Assembly (NCBI GenBank): GCA_963807385.1
Contig: CAWEBQ010000002.1
Coordinates: 558,001 to 622,000, forward strand
Reading direction: 5' to 3'
DNA length: 64,000 bases
Source: JBDTSW01 sp963807385
GTDB lineage: Bacteria; Actinomycetota; Thermoleophilia; Solirubrobacterales; 70-9
Shown here: positions 26,604 to 35,165 of the stretch, piece by piece
Numbering within the stretch: the stretch's first letter is position 1
Layout: each line of letters starts with the position of its first letter
Program-made: the position numbers and the translations under genes
The notes under the pieces: generated by a model
Database searches by the model: none
Told to the model about the DNA's origin: nothing
Seen by the model: the letters and a program-made list of their open reading frames with translations, nothing else

Positions 26604-27071
26604 ATGCCGAGGATCGGGCGCAAGCGGGTGATCTCGAGCGCCACCGACCGCACCTGGGCCCTCGTCTCCGACCCGCATCACCTGGCGCGCTGGTGGCCAC
26701 TGACGCAGCGGGTCGAGGACGTGCGCGAGGAGGGAGACGGGCTTCGGTGGACGCTCGCGCTGCGCTCGGAGAAGGGGACGCAGGTCCGTGCCGACTACAG
26801 CGGCAGCGTCGAGGATGCCGGACACCGGTTCGTCTGGGACCAGCAGGTCGCGGGCACGCCCTTCGAGCGCATCCTGCGCTCGGCCCGAGTCGAGATCGCG
26901 GTGATTAGCGCCGGGGAGGGGGAGGACCGAAGCCTCGTGAGCGTCTCCAGCCACGAGCGGCTGCGCGGGCTCTCCAGGCTGGGTGCGCCGATGATGCGGG
27001 CCGCCGCCGGCCGGCGGCTCGACGAGGCGCTCGACAACCTCGACCAGGCCCTGGGCGGCCGTCCCGCGTGA
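26604..27071 (+). CDS. SRPBCC-fold protein
   Basis: A 155-residue START/Bet v1-like (SRPBCC) protein that probably binds a hydrophobic ligand. The N-terminal beta-strand and helix (ISSATDRTWALVSDPHHLARWWPLT) are typical, and the C-terminal helix (AAAGRRLDEALDNLDQAL) closes the pocket. The ligand is unknown. The following oxidase starts on its stop (GTGA), so the two are coexpressed. Confidence 0.75.
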   Translation: MPRIGRKRVISSATDRTWALVSDPHHLARWWPLTQRVEDVREEGDGLRWTLALRSEKGTQVRADYSGSVEDAGHRFVWDQQVAGTPFERILRSARVEIAVISAGEGEDRSLVSVSSHERLRGLSRLGAPMMRAAAGRRLDEALDNLDQALGGRPA

Positions 27072-28696
27072 GCGATCCGGCCGCCCCGGTCACGCGCTGG
27101 TGGGGCTGGGGCGACCCCGAGAAGAACCCGCAGCTGGGGGACGAGGCCCTGGAGCTGCTGGGCGAGCTGGTCGGCGCCGCCGAGCCGGCCGGGCGGGTGT
27201 CACTGGAGGAGGTCGCGCTACCCGATCCGCAGAGCCTTCCGCCTTCGCTCGCCGGAGCGGTCGGCGACCACGCCGTCCTCACCGGGCGCGAGCATCGCGT
27301 CCGCCGGGCCGCGGGCCAGAGCTACCCCGACCTGTGGCGCCTGCGCTCAGGAGCGCTCGCGGCTGCGCCCGATGCGGTGGTTCTGCCAGAAAATGAGGCA
27401 CAGATCGCGCGAGCGCTGGAGGTCTGCTCAACCGAGGGAATCGCGGTGGTCCCCTTCGGCGGCGGAACCAGCGTGGTGGGCGGCGTGGCGGCGGAGCGCG
27501 GCCCGCACGACAGGGTGATCGCACTGGACCTGCACAGGCTGCGAGGGGTGGAGGTGGACCAGCGCTCGCTCACCGCCACCCTCGGCCCGGGCCTGCGCGG
27601 CCCCGAGGTCGAGTCCGCGCTGGCCGGGCGAGGCCTCACGCTCGGCCACTACCCGCAGTCCTTCGAGTACGCGACGATCGGCGGGTTCGCCGCGACGCGT
27701 TCGGCTGGGCAGGCCTCGAGTGGCTACGGCCGGTTCGACGAGCTCGTCACCTCAATCGGGATGCGGACGCCCGCCGGCGAGATCCGGACGCTCGCTACAC
27801 CGCACACGGCGGCCGGCCCCTCGCTGCGGGAGCTGATCGTCGGCTCGGAGGGCGTCCTCGGGGTGATCACGGACGTCACGGTCAGAGTGCGCCCGGCCCC
27901 CCGTGAGCGCCGGTACGAGGCCTGGGTCGTGGCGAGCTTTGCGGACGGCCGGGAGGCGGTACGCCAGATGGCGCAGGGCGGGCACCTGCCCGACGTCGTG
28001 CGGGTATCGGACGAGACCGAGACGATGGGCTCCATGGGCCTCGCCGGCGTCGCCGGCGCTCGCAAGTCCGCGCTCGACGCCTACCTGCGCCTGCGGCGAC
28101 GCACCGGTGGCTGCATCCTCATCTGCGGCTGGGACGGAGAGCGCGATGCGATAAACCGGCGCCGCGCCCTGGGCGTGCGGGCCCTTCGCTCGGCCGGCGC
28201 GGTGCCCCTGGGCCGCTCGCCGGGAGAGTCCTGGCTACGCGGGCGCTTCGAGGGACCGTACCTGCGGGAGGCGTTGCTGGACCTGGGCTACTTCGTCGAG
28301 ACCCTCGAGACGGCGCATACCTGGTCACAGCTGGGCGCGCACTACGAGGCCGTCGGATCGGCGCTGACCGGAGCGCTCGAGCGCGGGGGAGGGGGGAGCC
28401 TCGTGATGTGCCACCTCTCCCACGCATACCGCGACGGCGCCTCCCTCTACTTCACGTTCATCGCACCGCGCCGACCCGGAGCCGAGCTCGAACAGTGGCG
28501 CGAGGTCAAGACCGCCGCGTGCGCGGCGATCGTCAGCACCGGGGGCACGATCACCCACCACCACGCCGTCGGGACGGACCACGCGCCGTACATGCCGGCC
28601 GAGGTAGGTGAACTCGGTATCGAGAGCCTGAGGGCCGTGAAGGAGCGCCTGGATCCCGCCGGGATCATGAACCCCGGCAAGCTGATCCCGGGCTAG
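27068..28696 (+). CDS. FAD-linked oxidase, alkyldihydroxyacetonephosphate-synthase-like
   Basis: A 542-residue VAO-family flavoprotein. The FAD-binding segments are PFGGGTSVVGGV near residue 138, the YATIGGFAATRSAGQASSGYG block near 205 and GVLGVITDVTVRVRP near 262. The C-terminal HHHAVGTDHAPY near 503 resembles the His cluster of alkyl-DHAP synthase, which swaps an acyl for an alkyl chain in ether-lipid synthesis, and the end (LDPAGIMNPGKLI) is typical. D-lactate or glycolate oxidase function is less likely because of that cluster. The stop TAG shares the palindrome CTAG with the stop of the convergent gene. Confidence 0.75.
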   Translation: MSDPAAPVTRWWGWGDPEKNPQLGDEALELLGELVGAAEPAGRVSLEEVALPDPQSLPPSLAGAVGDHAVLTGREHRVRRAAGQSYPDLWRLRSGALAAAPDAVVLPENEAQIARALEVCSTEGIAVVPFGGGTSVVGGVAAERGPHDRVIALDLHRLRGVEVDQRSLTATLGPGLRGPEVESALAGRGLTLGHYPQSFEYATIGGFAATRSAGQASSGYGRFDELVTSIGMRTPAGEIRTLATPHTAAGPSLRELIVGSEGVLGVITDVTVRVRPAPRERRYEAWVVASFADGREAVRQMAQGGHLPDVVRVSDETETMGSMGLAGVAGARKSALDAYLRLRRRTGGCILICGWDGERDAINRRRALGVRALRSAGAVPLGRSPGESWLRGRFEGPYLREALLDLGYFVETLETAHTWSQLGAHYEAVGSALTGALERGGGGSLVMCHLSHAYRDGASLYFTFIAPRRPGAELEQWREVKTAACAAIVSTGGTITHHHAVGTDHAPYMPAEVGELGIESLRAVKERLDPAGIMNPGKLIPG

Positions 28697-29730
28697 CCGC
28701 CCTGGCCGCCGGCCGAGCCGCCGGAGCCGTCGCCGGTCGCCGCGGGCTCCACGACGCCGCGCAAAACGCTCTCGCCCGTGTACTTGATCACCGGCGTCCC
28801 CTCCGCGACCGCGTCCTCGACCTCGGCGAGCAGTGGCCTGCTCTCCGACAGCGAGACGTCTACCGCCTGCGTGCGCGCGGCCAACTGCGTGAGGAAGCTC
28901 TCGATCGGGATCTGGTCCGAGAACGTCCCGTCCCGGTCGACCTGGAACGGGGTAAGCGGGTGGCCCTGATCCTCGGATACCAGCAACCAGAGGATGTAGG
29001 CCTGGCCGTTCGGCGCCGGTTCCAGCTTCTCGATCTCGAGGTCGACGAAAGCGGTGGAGCCGCCCGCGATTGCGAATGTGGCCGTGCCCTGCGCGTCGCC
29101 CGACCCGGAGGGCTCGAGCGGGATGGTCTGGATGTCCTCCGTCGGTTGGTCGGCCGTCGTCGCCCCCGATGCGCTCGAGGAGTCGGATCCGGTCTCGTCG
29201 GAGCCGCCGAACGCGCCCGTGACCGCGAGAACGATCGCGACCAGCAGGATCGCGCCGCTGCCGAGGGCCACGATAAGGCGGGTCTGGTGGGATGAGAGCG
29301 AGGAGAGGCGGCTGCGCTGCGCGGGGCCGCCTCCCTTCGGCTCCGCGGCGGGTGCGGCCCGGGGCGCCTTCGGGCGCCTGATTCGCCGTGCGCCGCCAGG
29401 CGATCCCGGCAGGTGCGGCAGCACGGCCTCCGGAGCCAGGGATGCGAGCGAGGTGAGCAGCTCGCCCGCCAGCGCGCTGTCCTCGACATCCTCCCGCAGG
29501 TGCCGGGCGGCCTCGGCCCGGCCGATCGGGTCCGCCTGCCCGAGGAGCCAGTCCGTCAGCGGCACGTTGCGATCCGGATCGACGCCGCCGGAGAGTTCGC
29601 GAAGCGCGCCCCTGGCGCGAGCGCGCACCTCGTCCTCGGGCACGTCGAGGAGACCGGCGAGGTCCGCGTAGCTCTGATCCTTGGTGAGGATCAGCTCGAG
29701 CAGTGCTTGGGCGTCGGCGGAGAGCGGCAC
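28693..29730 (-). CDS. Membrane protein with N-terminal HTH-like helices and RskA-like extracytoplasmic domain
   Basis: A 345-residue protein. Residues ~5-45 resemble a sigma region 4 or HTH fold (SYADLAGLLDVPEDEVRARA). A charged linker leads to one membrane span (near residues 160-180), then an acidic Ser/Thr linker and a beta-rich outer domain (GTATFAIAGG, GQAYILWLLVSEDQG) like that of anti-sigma-K factors. This suggests a membrane-bound regulator of transcription, but the partner is unknown. The GTG at 29730 is chosen because a TACTCT hexamer precedes it; the frame stays open upstream to 29811. It is divergent from the MMPL-like gene. Confidence 0.6.
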   Translation of the reverse strand: MPLSADAQALLELILTKDQSYADLAGLLDVPEDEVRARARGALRELSGGVDPDRNVPLTDWLLGQADPIGRAEAARHLREDVEDSALAGELLTSLASLAPEAVLPHLPGSPGGARRIRRPKAPRAAPAAEPKGGGPAQRSRLSSLSSHQTRLIVALGSGAILLVAIVLAVTGAFGGSDETGSDSSSASGATTADQPTEDIQTIPLEPSGSGDAQGTATFAIAGGSTAFVDLEIEKLEPAPNGQAYILWLLVSEDQGHPLTPFQVDRDGTFSDQIPIESFLTQLAARTQAVDVSLSESRPLLAEVEDAVAEGTPVIKYTGESVLRGVVEPAATGDGSGGSAGGQGG

Positions 29731-29739
29731 GGGCAGGGA

Positions 29740-29808
29740 AGAGTAGGGAGTGGCGCGACTCGGTGACGCAGGCAACCCTGCACGTGAACGAGGGGTTCGG
29801 TCTACTCT
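29740..29808. promoter_or_regulatory. Divergent promoter region, two TACTCT -10 hexamers
   Basis: A minus-strand TACTCT (29740-29745) lies 9 nt before the GTG at 29730. A plus-strand TACTCT (29803-29808) lies 6 nt before the GTG at 29815. The identical hexamers suggest coordinated use of the two divergent genes. Confidence 0.45.
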
Positions 29809-29814
29809 CACCCC

Positions 29815-31542
29815 GTGCTGGGCGCTCTGGCCTCCGCCGCATGGAAGCGACCGTGGGCGTCACTCGGCGTCCCGGTCGTCGCGCTCGCGGTGCTCGCGCT
29901 CGCGGCCTACGGTGCCGACGACAGGCTGGGGCACCCCGCAGGGGCCTCGACGGAAGCGGGGTCCGTCGTCGTCGTGACAGCCCCCAAGGGCAGGGTCAGC
30001 GCGCAGGCCTACGACGTGACGCTGGAGGCGATCACGGCGGGGCTCGAGGCGCTGCCGGGGATCGGCGCCGTCACTGTGATCGAGCCCCCCGGCGGCGACG
30101 GGACCGCCCGGCTCGACGTCGATGTGAGTGGCACGGGCGCGCCCGAGCAGCGTCGCATCGCCGAGCGGCTGACCGACCAGATCGATCCGGGCCCCCTGAC
30201 GGTGACCGTCGAGGGCCGGCTCGCGGAGCTGCTCGATGCCGAGGAGCGTGCGCTCGACGGACTCTGGCGCCTGGAGCTTCTGGTCGTGCCGCTTGCAATC
30301 CTGGTCCTGGGCGCCGGCCTCGGGATCCGGGTAGCGGCCGGGCCGCTTTTGTGCGCTGCGATCGCGGTCGCAGCCGGCCTCGCCGGGCTGGGCCTGCTGG
30401 GGCTCCTGGCGGACCTCTCGCGGCTCGGCGCCGTCGCGGCGATCGGGGTGGGGGTGGGCCTTGGGATCGAGCTCCCCGCCCTGCTCGTGGCGCGCTGGGA
30501 GGACGAGGTAAGACTGGACGAGCCCTCCGTCGCCCTTCGGAACACGCTCGTGGACGGGGTCGGCACGCTCTGCTTCTCCGCCCTCCTCGCCGCCCTCGCC
30601 GGCGCCGCGATCATCGCGGCCTTCGCTCGGGACGCGTTCGAGCCGGGGCTCGCTGCAGCCCTGGCCGTGTCCCTGACGGCGGCGTCCGCCGTCGTCGCAT
30701 CCCTCCTCGTGATGCCGCCGCTGCTCGCCCTGGACGGGCGGCGCGACGTCGCCGAGGGGACGACCCGCCGCGATCAACGGCTGGCCGGCGCCGTCGGGGC
30801 TCTACCCAGGATCCTCGCGCGCGGGACCGCGCGCGCGGGGCTGGGCCTGGTCGTCGCCGTGGGCGCCTGCCTTGCGCTCGGCGTCGGCGCCCTCGACGCG
30901 CAGACCGAGCCGCTCGCGGAGGCCGCCCGCCGCCCCCTCACCGACCAGCTTCCGATCGTCGCGGCCGTGGCAGCCCTCGCCCTCGCCGTGGCCCTCGCCG
31001 TCCGTGCCCGCACGTGGCGCGCAGCGCCCTTCGCAGCCTTCCCGCTGCTGCCCTTGGCAGCTGCCCTCGGCCTGGCCACGCTCGTGTTCAACGACGGCGC
31101 CTCCGCGTTCGGGCTGACCATCGACGAGGCGAGGATTCCCGCAACCGGAGCCATCGCGACGGCGCTGGTGATCGTCGGAGCCATTGCCGCGGCTCGCATG
31201 GCGGCGGCGCTGGACTCCACCCGCTTCGAGCGCGAGCTCGACCCCGGTGCCCCGGGTGTGGCGGAACGCGCCGCCCAGCTCACGATCCCGGGGGCGCTGT
31301 TCTCCACCGTGGTCTGTGGCGCGGCGTTCGCCGTCCTCGCGGGAGCCGAGCTCCACGCCGCGCAGGAGCTCGGCGTGGTGGTCGCCGCCGGCCTGATCGT
31401 GGATTTGCTCCTCCGGGCCCCGGTGCTCGCGGCACTCGCCCGCTGGGGCTCGCCCGTCGGCCCGAGGGGCCAGCGGCGGATAAGGTGGCCGCGATGGAGA
31501 AAGCGCCCACAGACGGACCCGCCGGCGGCTTCTCCGAGCTGA
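29815..31542 (+). CDS. MMPL/RND-type membrane transporter-like protein
   Basis: A 575-residue polytopic membrane protein with about 11 hydrophobic segments in two blocks, each led by a soluble or periplasmic part, as in half-size RND/MMPL proteins. AAIGVGVGLGIELPALLVARWEDE near residues 200-225 resembles the sterol-sensing-like core of MMPL. The proton-relay Asp pair of full MMPL transporters is not clearly identified, so the substrate and even transport remain open. The 3' end runs 49 nt into the thioesterase gene and encodes a basic tail. GTG start behind TACTCT. Confidence 0.7.
   Translation: MLGALASAAWKRPWASLGVPVVALAVLALAAYGADDRLGHPAGASTEAGSVVVVTAPKGRVSAQAYDVTLEAITAGLEALPGIGAVTVIEPPGGDGTARLDVDVSGTGAPEQRRIAERLTDQIDPGPLTVTVEGRLAELLDAEERALDGLWRLELLVVPLAILVLGAGLGIRVAAGPLLCAAIAVAAGLAGLGLLGLLADLSRLGAVAAIGVGVGLGIELPALLVARWEDEVRLDEPSVALRNTLVDGVGTLCFSALLAALAGAAIIAAFARDAFEPGLAAALAVSLTAASAVVASLLVMPPLLALDGRRDVAEGTTRRDQRLAGAVGALPRILARGTARAGLGLVVAVGACLALGVGALDAQTEPLAEAARRPLTDQLPIVAAVAALALAVALAVRARTWRAAPFAAFPLLPLAAALGLATLVFNDGASAFGLTIDEARIPATGAIATALVIVGAIAAARMAAALDSTRFERELDPGAPGVAERAAQLTIPGALFSTVVCGAAFAVLAGAELHAAQELGVVVAAGLIVDLLLRAPVLAALARWGSPVGPRGQRRIRWPRWRKRPQTDPPAASPS
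31481..31486 (+). promoter_or_regulatory. -10 hexamer TAAGGT, leaderless promoter for the thioesterase
   Basis: TAAGGT lies within the end of the MMPL-like gene and ends 7 nt before the ATG at 31494. Confidence 0.5.
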
Positions 31543-31895
31543 TCGGCATCGAGCAGTTCGAGGCCCCCGAAGGCGAGGCGCGCGCACGCGTGGAGGTCGG
31601 GGATCACCTCCGCCAGCCCTACGGCATCGTCCACGGCGGCGTCTACGCCTCGCTTGCGGAGACGATCACCTCGCACGCGACCTGGCTGGCGGTGCGGGAC
31701 GAAGGGCTGGTGGCCATGGGGCAGTCGAACCAGACCTCCTTCCTGCGGGCGATCACGGAGGGGCATATCCACGCCCACGCGGTGGCGCGGCATCGCGGCC
31801 GGAGCAGCTGGGTGTGGGACGTGGACGTCACCGACGACGAGGGGAGGGCATGCGCATTGGTCCGCATGACGATCGCCGTGAGGGCGCAGCGGTAG
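31494..31895 (+). CDS. PaaI-family hotdog thioesterase
   Basis: A 133-residue hotdog-fold acyl-CoA thioesterase. The signature GIVHGGVYASLAETITS near residues 43-59 holds the oxyanion-forming HGG and the catalytic Glu. The later strand MGQSNQTSFLRAITEGHI and the end DDEGRACALVRMTIAV are typical of PaaI/menaquinone-type (DHNA-CoA) thioesterases. The substrate cannot be fixed. It overlaps the MMPL-like gene by 49 nt but has its own promoter. Confidence 0.85.
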   Translation: MEKAPTDGPAGGFSELIGIEQFEAPEGEARARVEVGDHLRQPYGIVHGGVYASLAETITSHATWLAVRDEGLVAMGQSNQTSFLRAITEGHIHAHAVARHRGRSSWVWDVDVTDDEGRACALVRMTIAVRAQR

Positions 31896-31898
31896 CCT
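31893..31898 (+). promoter_or_regulatory. -10 hexamer TAGCCT, leaderless promoter for the DUF2277 gene
   Basis: TAGCCT begins with the stop codon of the thioesterase gene and ends 7 nt before the ATG at 31906. Confidence 0.5.
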
Positions 31899-31905
31899 CC
31901 ATCGC

Positions 31906-32178
31906 ATGTGCAGAAATATTCGGACCCTCCACAACTTCGAGCCCCCCGCGACCGATGAGGAGGTGCACGACGCCGCGCTTCAGTACGTGCGCAAGATCTC
32001 CGGGTCCACGAAGCCCTCGGCCGCCAACGCCGAAGTGTTCGACCGGGCCGTCATCGAGGTCGCTGCCGCGACCCGGGCGCTCATCGATGGCCTCGTCTCC
32101 AACGCCCCTCACAAGGACCGCGAGGTCGAGGCGGCCAAGCGCCGGGCCCGTGCCGAGAAGCGGTTCGCGACCGCCTAG
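31906..32178 (+). CDS. DUF2277 family small protein
   Basis: A 90-residue protein with the family opening MCRNIRTLHNFEPPAT and a second conserved helix (AALQYVRKISGSTKPSAAN). The conserved Cys-Arg at residues 2-3 and the length are those of DUF2277, common in actinobacteria. The C-terminus is Arg/Lys-rich. No biochemical role is established. It ends 3 nt from the stop of the convergent nadE gene. Confidence 0.85.
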   Translation: MCRNIRTLHNFEPPATDEEVHDAALQYVRKISGSTKPSAANAEVFDRAVIEVAAATRALIDGLVSNAPHKDREVEAAKRRARAEKRFATA

Positions 32179-32181
32179 GGC

Positions 32182-33861
32182 CTACCCGCGGTAGCGGTTC
32201 GTGATCGGCATCCGCCGGTCGCGGCCGAACGAGCGAGGCGTGATCTTGATGCCGGGGGGAGCCTGACGGCGCTTGTACTCGGCGCGATCCACCATCGCGA
32301 TCACCTCGTCAACCACCCGCTCGGGCAGCCCGCCCGCGATCATCTCGTCGCGGCCGCGGTCATCCTCGACGTACTCCGCCAGGACCCGGTCGAGCAACTC
32401 GTAGGGTGGTAGCGCGTCGTCGTCGCGTTGGTCGGGGCGAAGCTCGGCGCTCGGTGGGCGATCGATCACCGAGGCCGGAACGGGAGGCGGGGCCTCCCGC
32501 GCGTTTCGGTGCCGCACGAGGCGATAGACGAGGGTCTTGGGCACGTCCTTGAGCACGGCGAAACCGCCGGCCATGTCGCCGTAGAGGGTCGCATAGCCGA
32601 CGGAGAGCTCGCTCTTGTTCCCAGTGGTCAGAACCAGCCAGCCGTTGCGGTTCGAGATCGCCATCACCAGGTTGCCGCGGATCCGAGCCTGGATGTTCTC
32701 GGCCGCGAGGTCGATCCCCTCCGGGGAGTCGAGCATGGCCGCATAGGCACGCATCGCGGGCTCGATCGGGATGTCCTCAAGCTCGGCGCCCAGGTTCGCT
32801 GCGATCGTCCGCGCGTCGGCCTGCGTCTCCTCGCTCGAGTGGGGCGAGGGCATCACCACGCAGGTCAGCCGCTCGGCTCCCAGCGCATCCGCGGCCACGA
32901 GCGCAACGAGCGCCGAGTCGATGCCCCCGGAGACAGCCACCAAAACCCGCTGGAAACCGTTCTTGTCCACGTAGTCGCGAAGTCCCGTGACCAGTGCTGC
33001 ATAAACCTCGGCGTCCTCGTTGAGAAGCGGGGCGACGGCGCCTGGCGCTCGGCCCTCGGCCGGGCTGACGTCAAAGCGGGCGACGGGTGGGGCGGCTGGC
33101 GCGGCCGGTGCCGCCCGGGGGAGCTCGAGGTCGCAGAGGACGAGCTCCTCCTCGAACTGCGCCCCGCGTGCCAGGACCTCGCCCGCGGCCGAGACAACGA
33201 GGCTGTGGCCGTCGAAGACGAGCTCGTCCTGGCCACCGACGAGGTTGCAAAGAGCGTAGGCGGCGCCCGTCTCCGATGCCCGGTCCGCCAGCAGGCGCTC
33301 CCGGAACGCACCCTTCCCACGGTGGTAAGGCGAGGCCGAGGCGTTCACGACCAGCCGGGCGTCGGCCATCGCCTCCGCCGACTCCGGGGGGGCTGGGGAC
33401 CAAACGTCCTCGCAGACGGTGATGCCGACGAGCGCGCCCGCGACCTCGATCAGCGCCGGGGTATCGCCCGGATCGAAATAGCGGCGCTCGTCGAACACGC
33501 CGTAATTCGGCAGCAGCATCTTCCGGTATATGGCCTTGACCTCGCCCTCGCCGACCACCGCGACCGAGTTGTGAACGCCCGAGGCATGCTCGGCGAACCC
33601 GACGAGGGCGACGATGCCGGTGACGTCGCGGGCGAGCTCGTCGAGCGCCCTGCGACCGGCGGCGAGAAAGTGCTCCTTTAGCCAGAGGTCCTCCGCCGGA
33701 TAGCCGCCCACGGTCTGCTCGGGGAAGACGACGACGCCGGCGCCCGCGTCCCTCGCGCGGCCGATCCAGTCCGCGACGAGCGCGGCGTTGCCGGCAATGT
33801 CGCCCACGGTGGTGTTGACCTGGGCCAGAGCGATCCGCAGCGTGACGTTCGATGCCTCCAT
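32182..33861 (-). CDS. nadE: Glutamine-dependent NAD+ synthetase
   Basis: Makes NAD+ from deamido-NAD with ammonia taken from glutamine. The 559 residues hold an N-terminal nitrilase-type glutaminase domain (Glu in FPEQTVGGY near residue 47, Lys in RKMLLPNYG near 119, Cys in GITVCEDVW near 153) and a C-terminal synthetase domain (P-loop SGGIDSALVALVAADALG near 300; TGNKSELSVGY near 406). The ATG at 33861 follows a GATAAT hexamer on the minus strand by 6 nt, so it is preferred over the open frame further upstream. Confidence 0.95.
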   Translation of the reverse strand: MEASNVTLRIALAQVNTTVGDIAGNAALVADWIGRARDAGAGVVVFPEQTVGGYPAEDLWLKEHFLAAGRRALDELARDVTGIVALVGFAEHASGVHNSVAVVGEGEVKAIYRKMLLPNYGVFDERRYFDPGDTPALIEVAGALVGITVCEDVWSPAPPESAEAMADARLVVNASASPYHRGKGAFRERLLADRASETGAAYALCNLVGGQDELVFDGHSLVVSAAGEVLARGAQFEEELVLCDLELPRAAPAAPAAPPVARFDVSPAEGRAPGAVAPLLNEDAEVYAALVTGLRDYVDKNGFQRVLVAVSGGIDSALVALVAADALGAERLTCVVMPSPHSSEETQADARTIAANLGAELEDIPIEPAMRAYAAMLDSPEGIDLAAENIQARIRGNLVMAISNRNGWLVLTTGNKSELSVGYATLYGDMAGGFAVLKDVPKTLVYRLVRHRNAREAPPPVPASVIDRPPSAELRPDQRDDDALPPYELLDRVLAEYVEDDRGRDEMIAGGLPERVVDEVIAMVDRAEYKRRQAPPGIKITPRSFGRDRRMPITNRYRG

Positions 33862-33867
33862 CCGCGG

Positions 33868-33873
33868 ATTATC
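33868..33873 (-). promoter_or_regulatory. -10 hexamer GATAAT, leaderless promoter for nadE
   Basis: On the minus strand GATAAT ends 6 nt before the nadE ATG; it is close to the TATAAT consensus. Confidence 0.5.
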
Positions 33874-33926
33874 CCGACCACCGAAACTCAGGGCCGAATG
33901 GGGCGCCAGGATGAGCCGGCTGGCCG

Positions 33927-35165
33927 CTAGCGCAGCCCCTCGCGTAGCTGAACAACCCGGACGCACGACTCACGTGCCCGCTCAGCATCGAGCCGCGCAA
34001 GACCGAGGGCGCGGGCGAGGCGCTCGTGGACTCCGGGAGCCGAGTCGGTGGCAAAGAGCAGCAGGTCCATCCCCGCCCGGGCCGCCTGTTCGGCCGCCTC
34101 GCCGCTGTCAAGGGTCGCCGACAGGGCACCGGCCTGCAGGTCGTCGGTGATCGAGACGCCATCGAAGCCGAGCCTGTCGCGCAGCAGGCCCTGGGCGATC
34201 TCCGGCTGCAGGGCTGCGGGCCCGTTGGGGCCGAGAGCCGGGTAGGCCGCGCTTCCCACCATCACCAGCGGGATCCTCTGCTCGATCGCGGCGCGGAACG
34301 GCGCCAGGTCCTCGCGGAGCTCGTTGCGGGACGCGTCGATCTCGCTCGGCGAGAAGTCCGTGTTGAGCAGCGAGCGCCCGAAGCCGGGGAAGTGCTTGGC
34401 CGTTGCGAGCACCCGCTCCTGGCCGAGGCCGGCGGCGAAGGCCAGGCCCGTGCGCGTCACACCCTCGGCCGTCGTGCCGAAGGAGCGGGACGCGATGACA
34501 GCGTCCGGCCCCGCCGGGACGTCGAGGACCGGCGCCAGATCCGTGTTGATCCCCGTCTTGCGCAGGAAGGTTCCGGTCGCCTGGCCCTCCAGCCGCGCGT
34601 CGGGCGCGTCGCCGCTCCTGCCCAGGTCGTAGGGCGACCGCAGGGGCGGGTCGCTGGTGAATCGCTTCACCGGGCCGCCCTCCTGATCGGTCGCGACGAT
34701 CAGGGGCGGCTGGCCGCCCTCCTCGGCCGCCTTCTGGAGGTCACGTATGCCCGCCTTGATTCGTTCGGCCTCGACACCGACCGCCGGGAAGACGATCACG
34801 CCGGCGATCTCGCCGTCGCGGGCCCGGCGCAGCAGCCTGGTGTCGGGGGTGCCGTCGGTGCGCACGACGATGCGCTGCCCGGCCAGACGCGGCCACGCCT
34901 CACTGTCGGAGCCCTCGCACGACGGCGGGATCGCCGCCTCGACCGGGCCCGGGTCGGAGCTCCCGTCGCCGCCGGCGCCGGCGCCGACGACCGCTCCCGC
35001 GACGAGGGCGGCAACTGCGCTCGCCCCCAGCGCGGCCCGACGCCTGCGCCGGACGGCGCGAAGGCGGCGCTCGCGCTCGCGACCCCCGCGCGAGCGGGGC
35101 CCGGGAGCTACTCCGCCACCGTCACGCCCTTCCACCCTCCGTCCAGCCTGCCGTCTCCCGCTCAC
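33927..35165 (-). CDS. Membrane-anchored GH3-family hydrolase, NagZ-like
   Basis: A 412-residue protein. The N-terminus is very basic, followed by one membrane span (near residues 44-62), so the enzyme should face outward. The GH3 domain shows GVIVFPAVGV, IVATDQEGG near 170 and KHFPGFGRS near 275, the motif before the substrate loop, and the likely nucleophile Asp in SITDDLQAGAL near 360. NagZ enzymes remove beta-GlcNAc from cell-wall fragments; an anchored form would act on the wall or on exogenous chitin-like material. The GTG overlaps the channel gene stop (GTGA). Confidence 0.85.
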   Translation of the reverse strand: MSGRRQAGRRVEGRDGGGVAPGPRSRGGRERERRLRAVRRRRRAALGASAVAALVAGAVVGAGAGGDGSSDPGPVEAAIPPSCEGSDSEAWPRLAGQRIVVRTDGTPDTRLLRRARDGEIAGVIVFPAVGVEAERIKAGIRDLQKAAEEGGQPPLIVATDQEGGPVKRFTSDPPLRSPYDLGRSGDAPDARLEGQATGTFLRKTGINTDLAPVLDVPAGPDAVIASRSFGTTAEGVTRTGLAFAAGLGQERVLATAKHFPGFGRSLLNTDFSPSEIDASRNELREDLAPFRAAIEQRIPLVMVGSAAYPALGPNGPAALQPEIAQGLLRDRLGFDGVSITDDLQAGALSATLDSGEAAEQAARAGMDLLLFATDSAPGVHERLARALGLARLDAERARESCVRVVQLREGLR

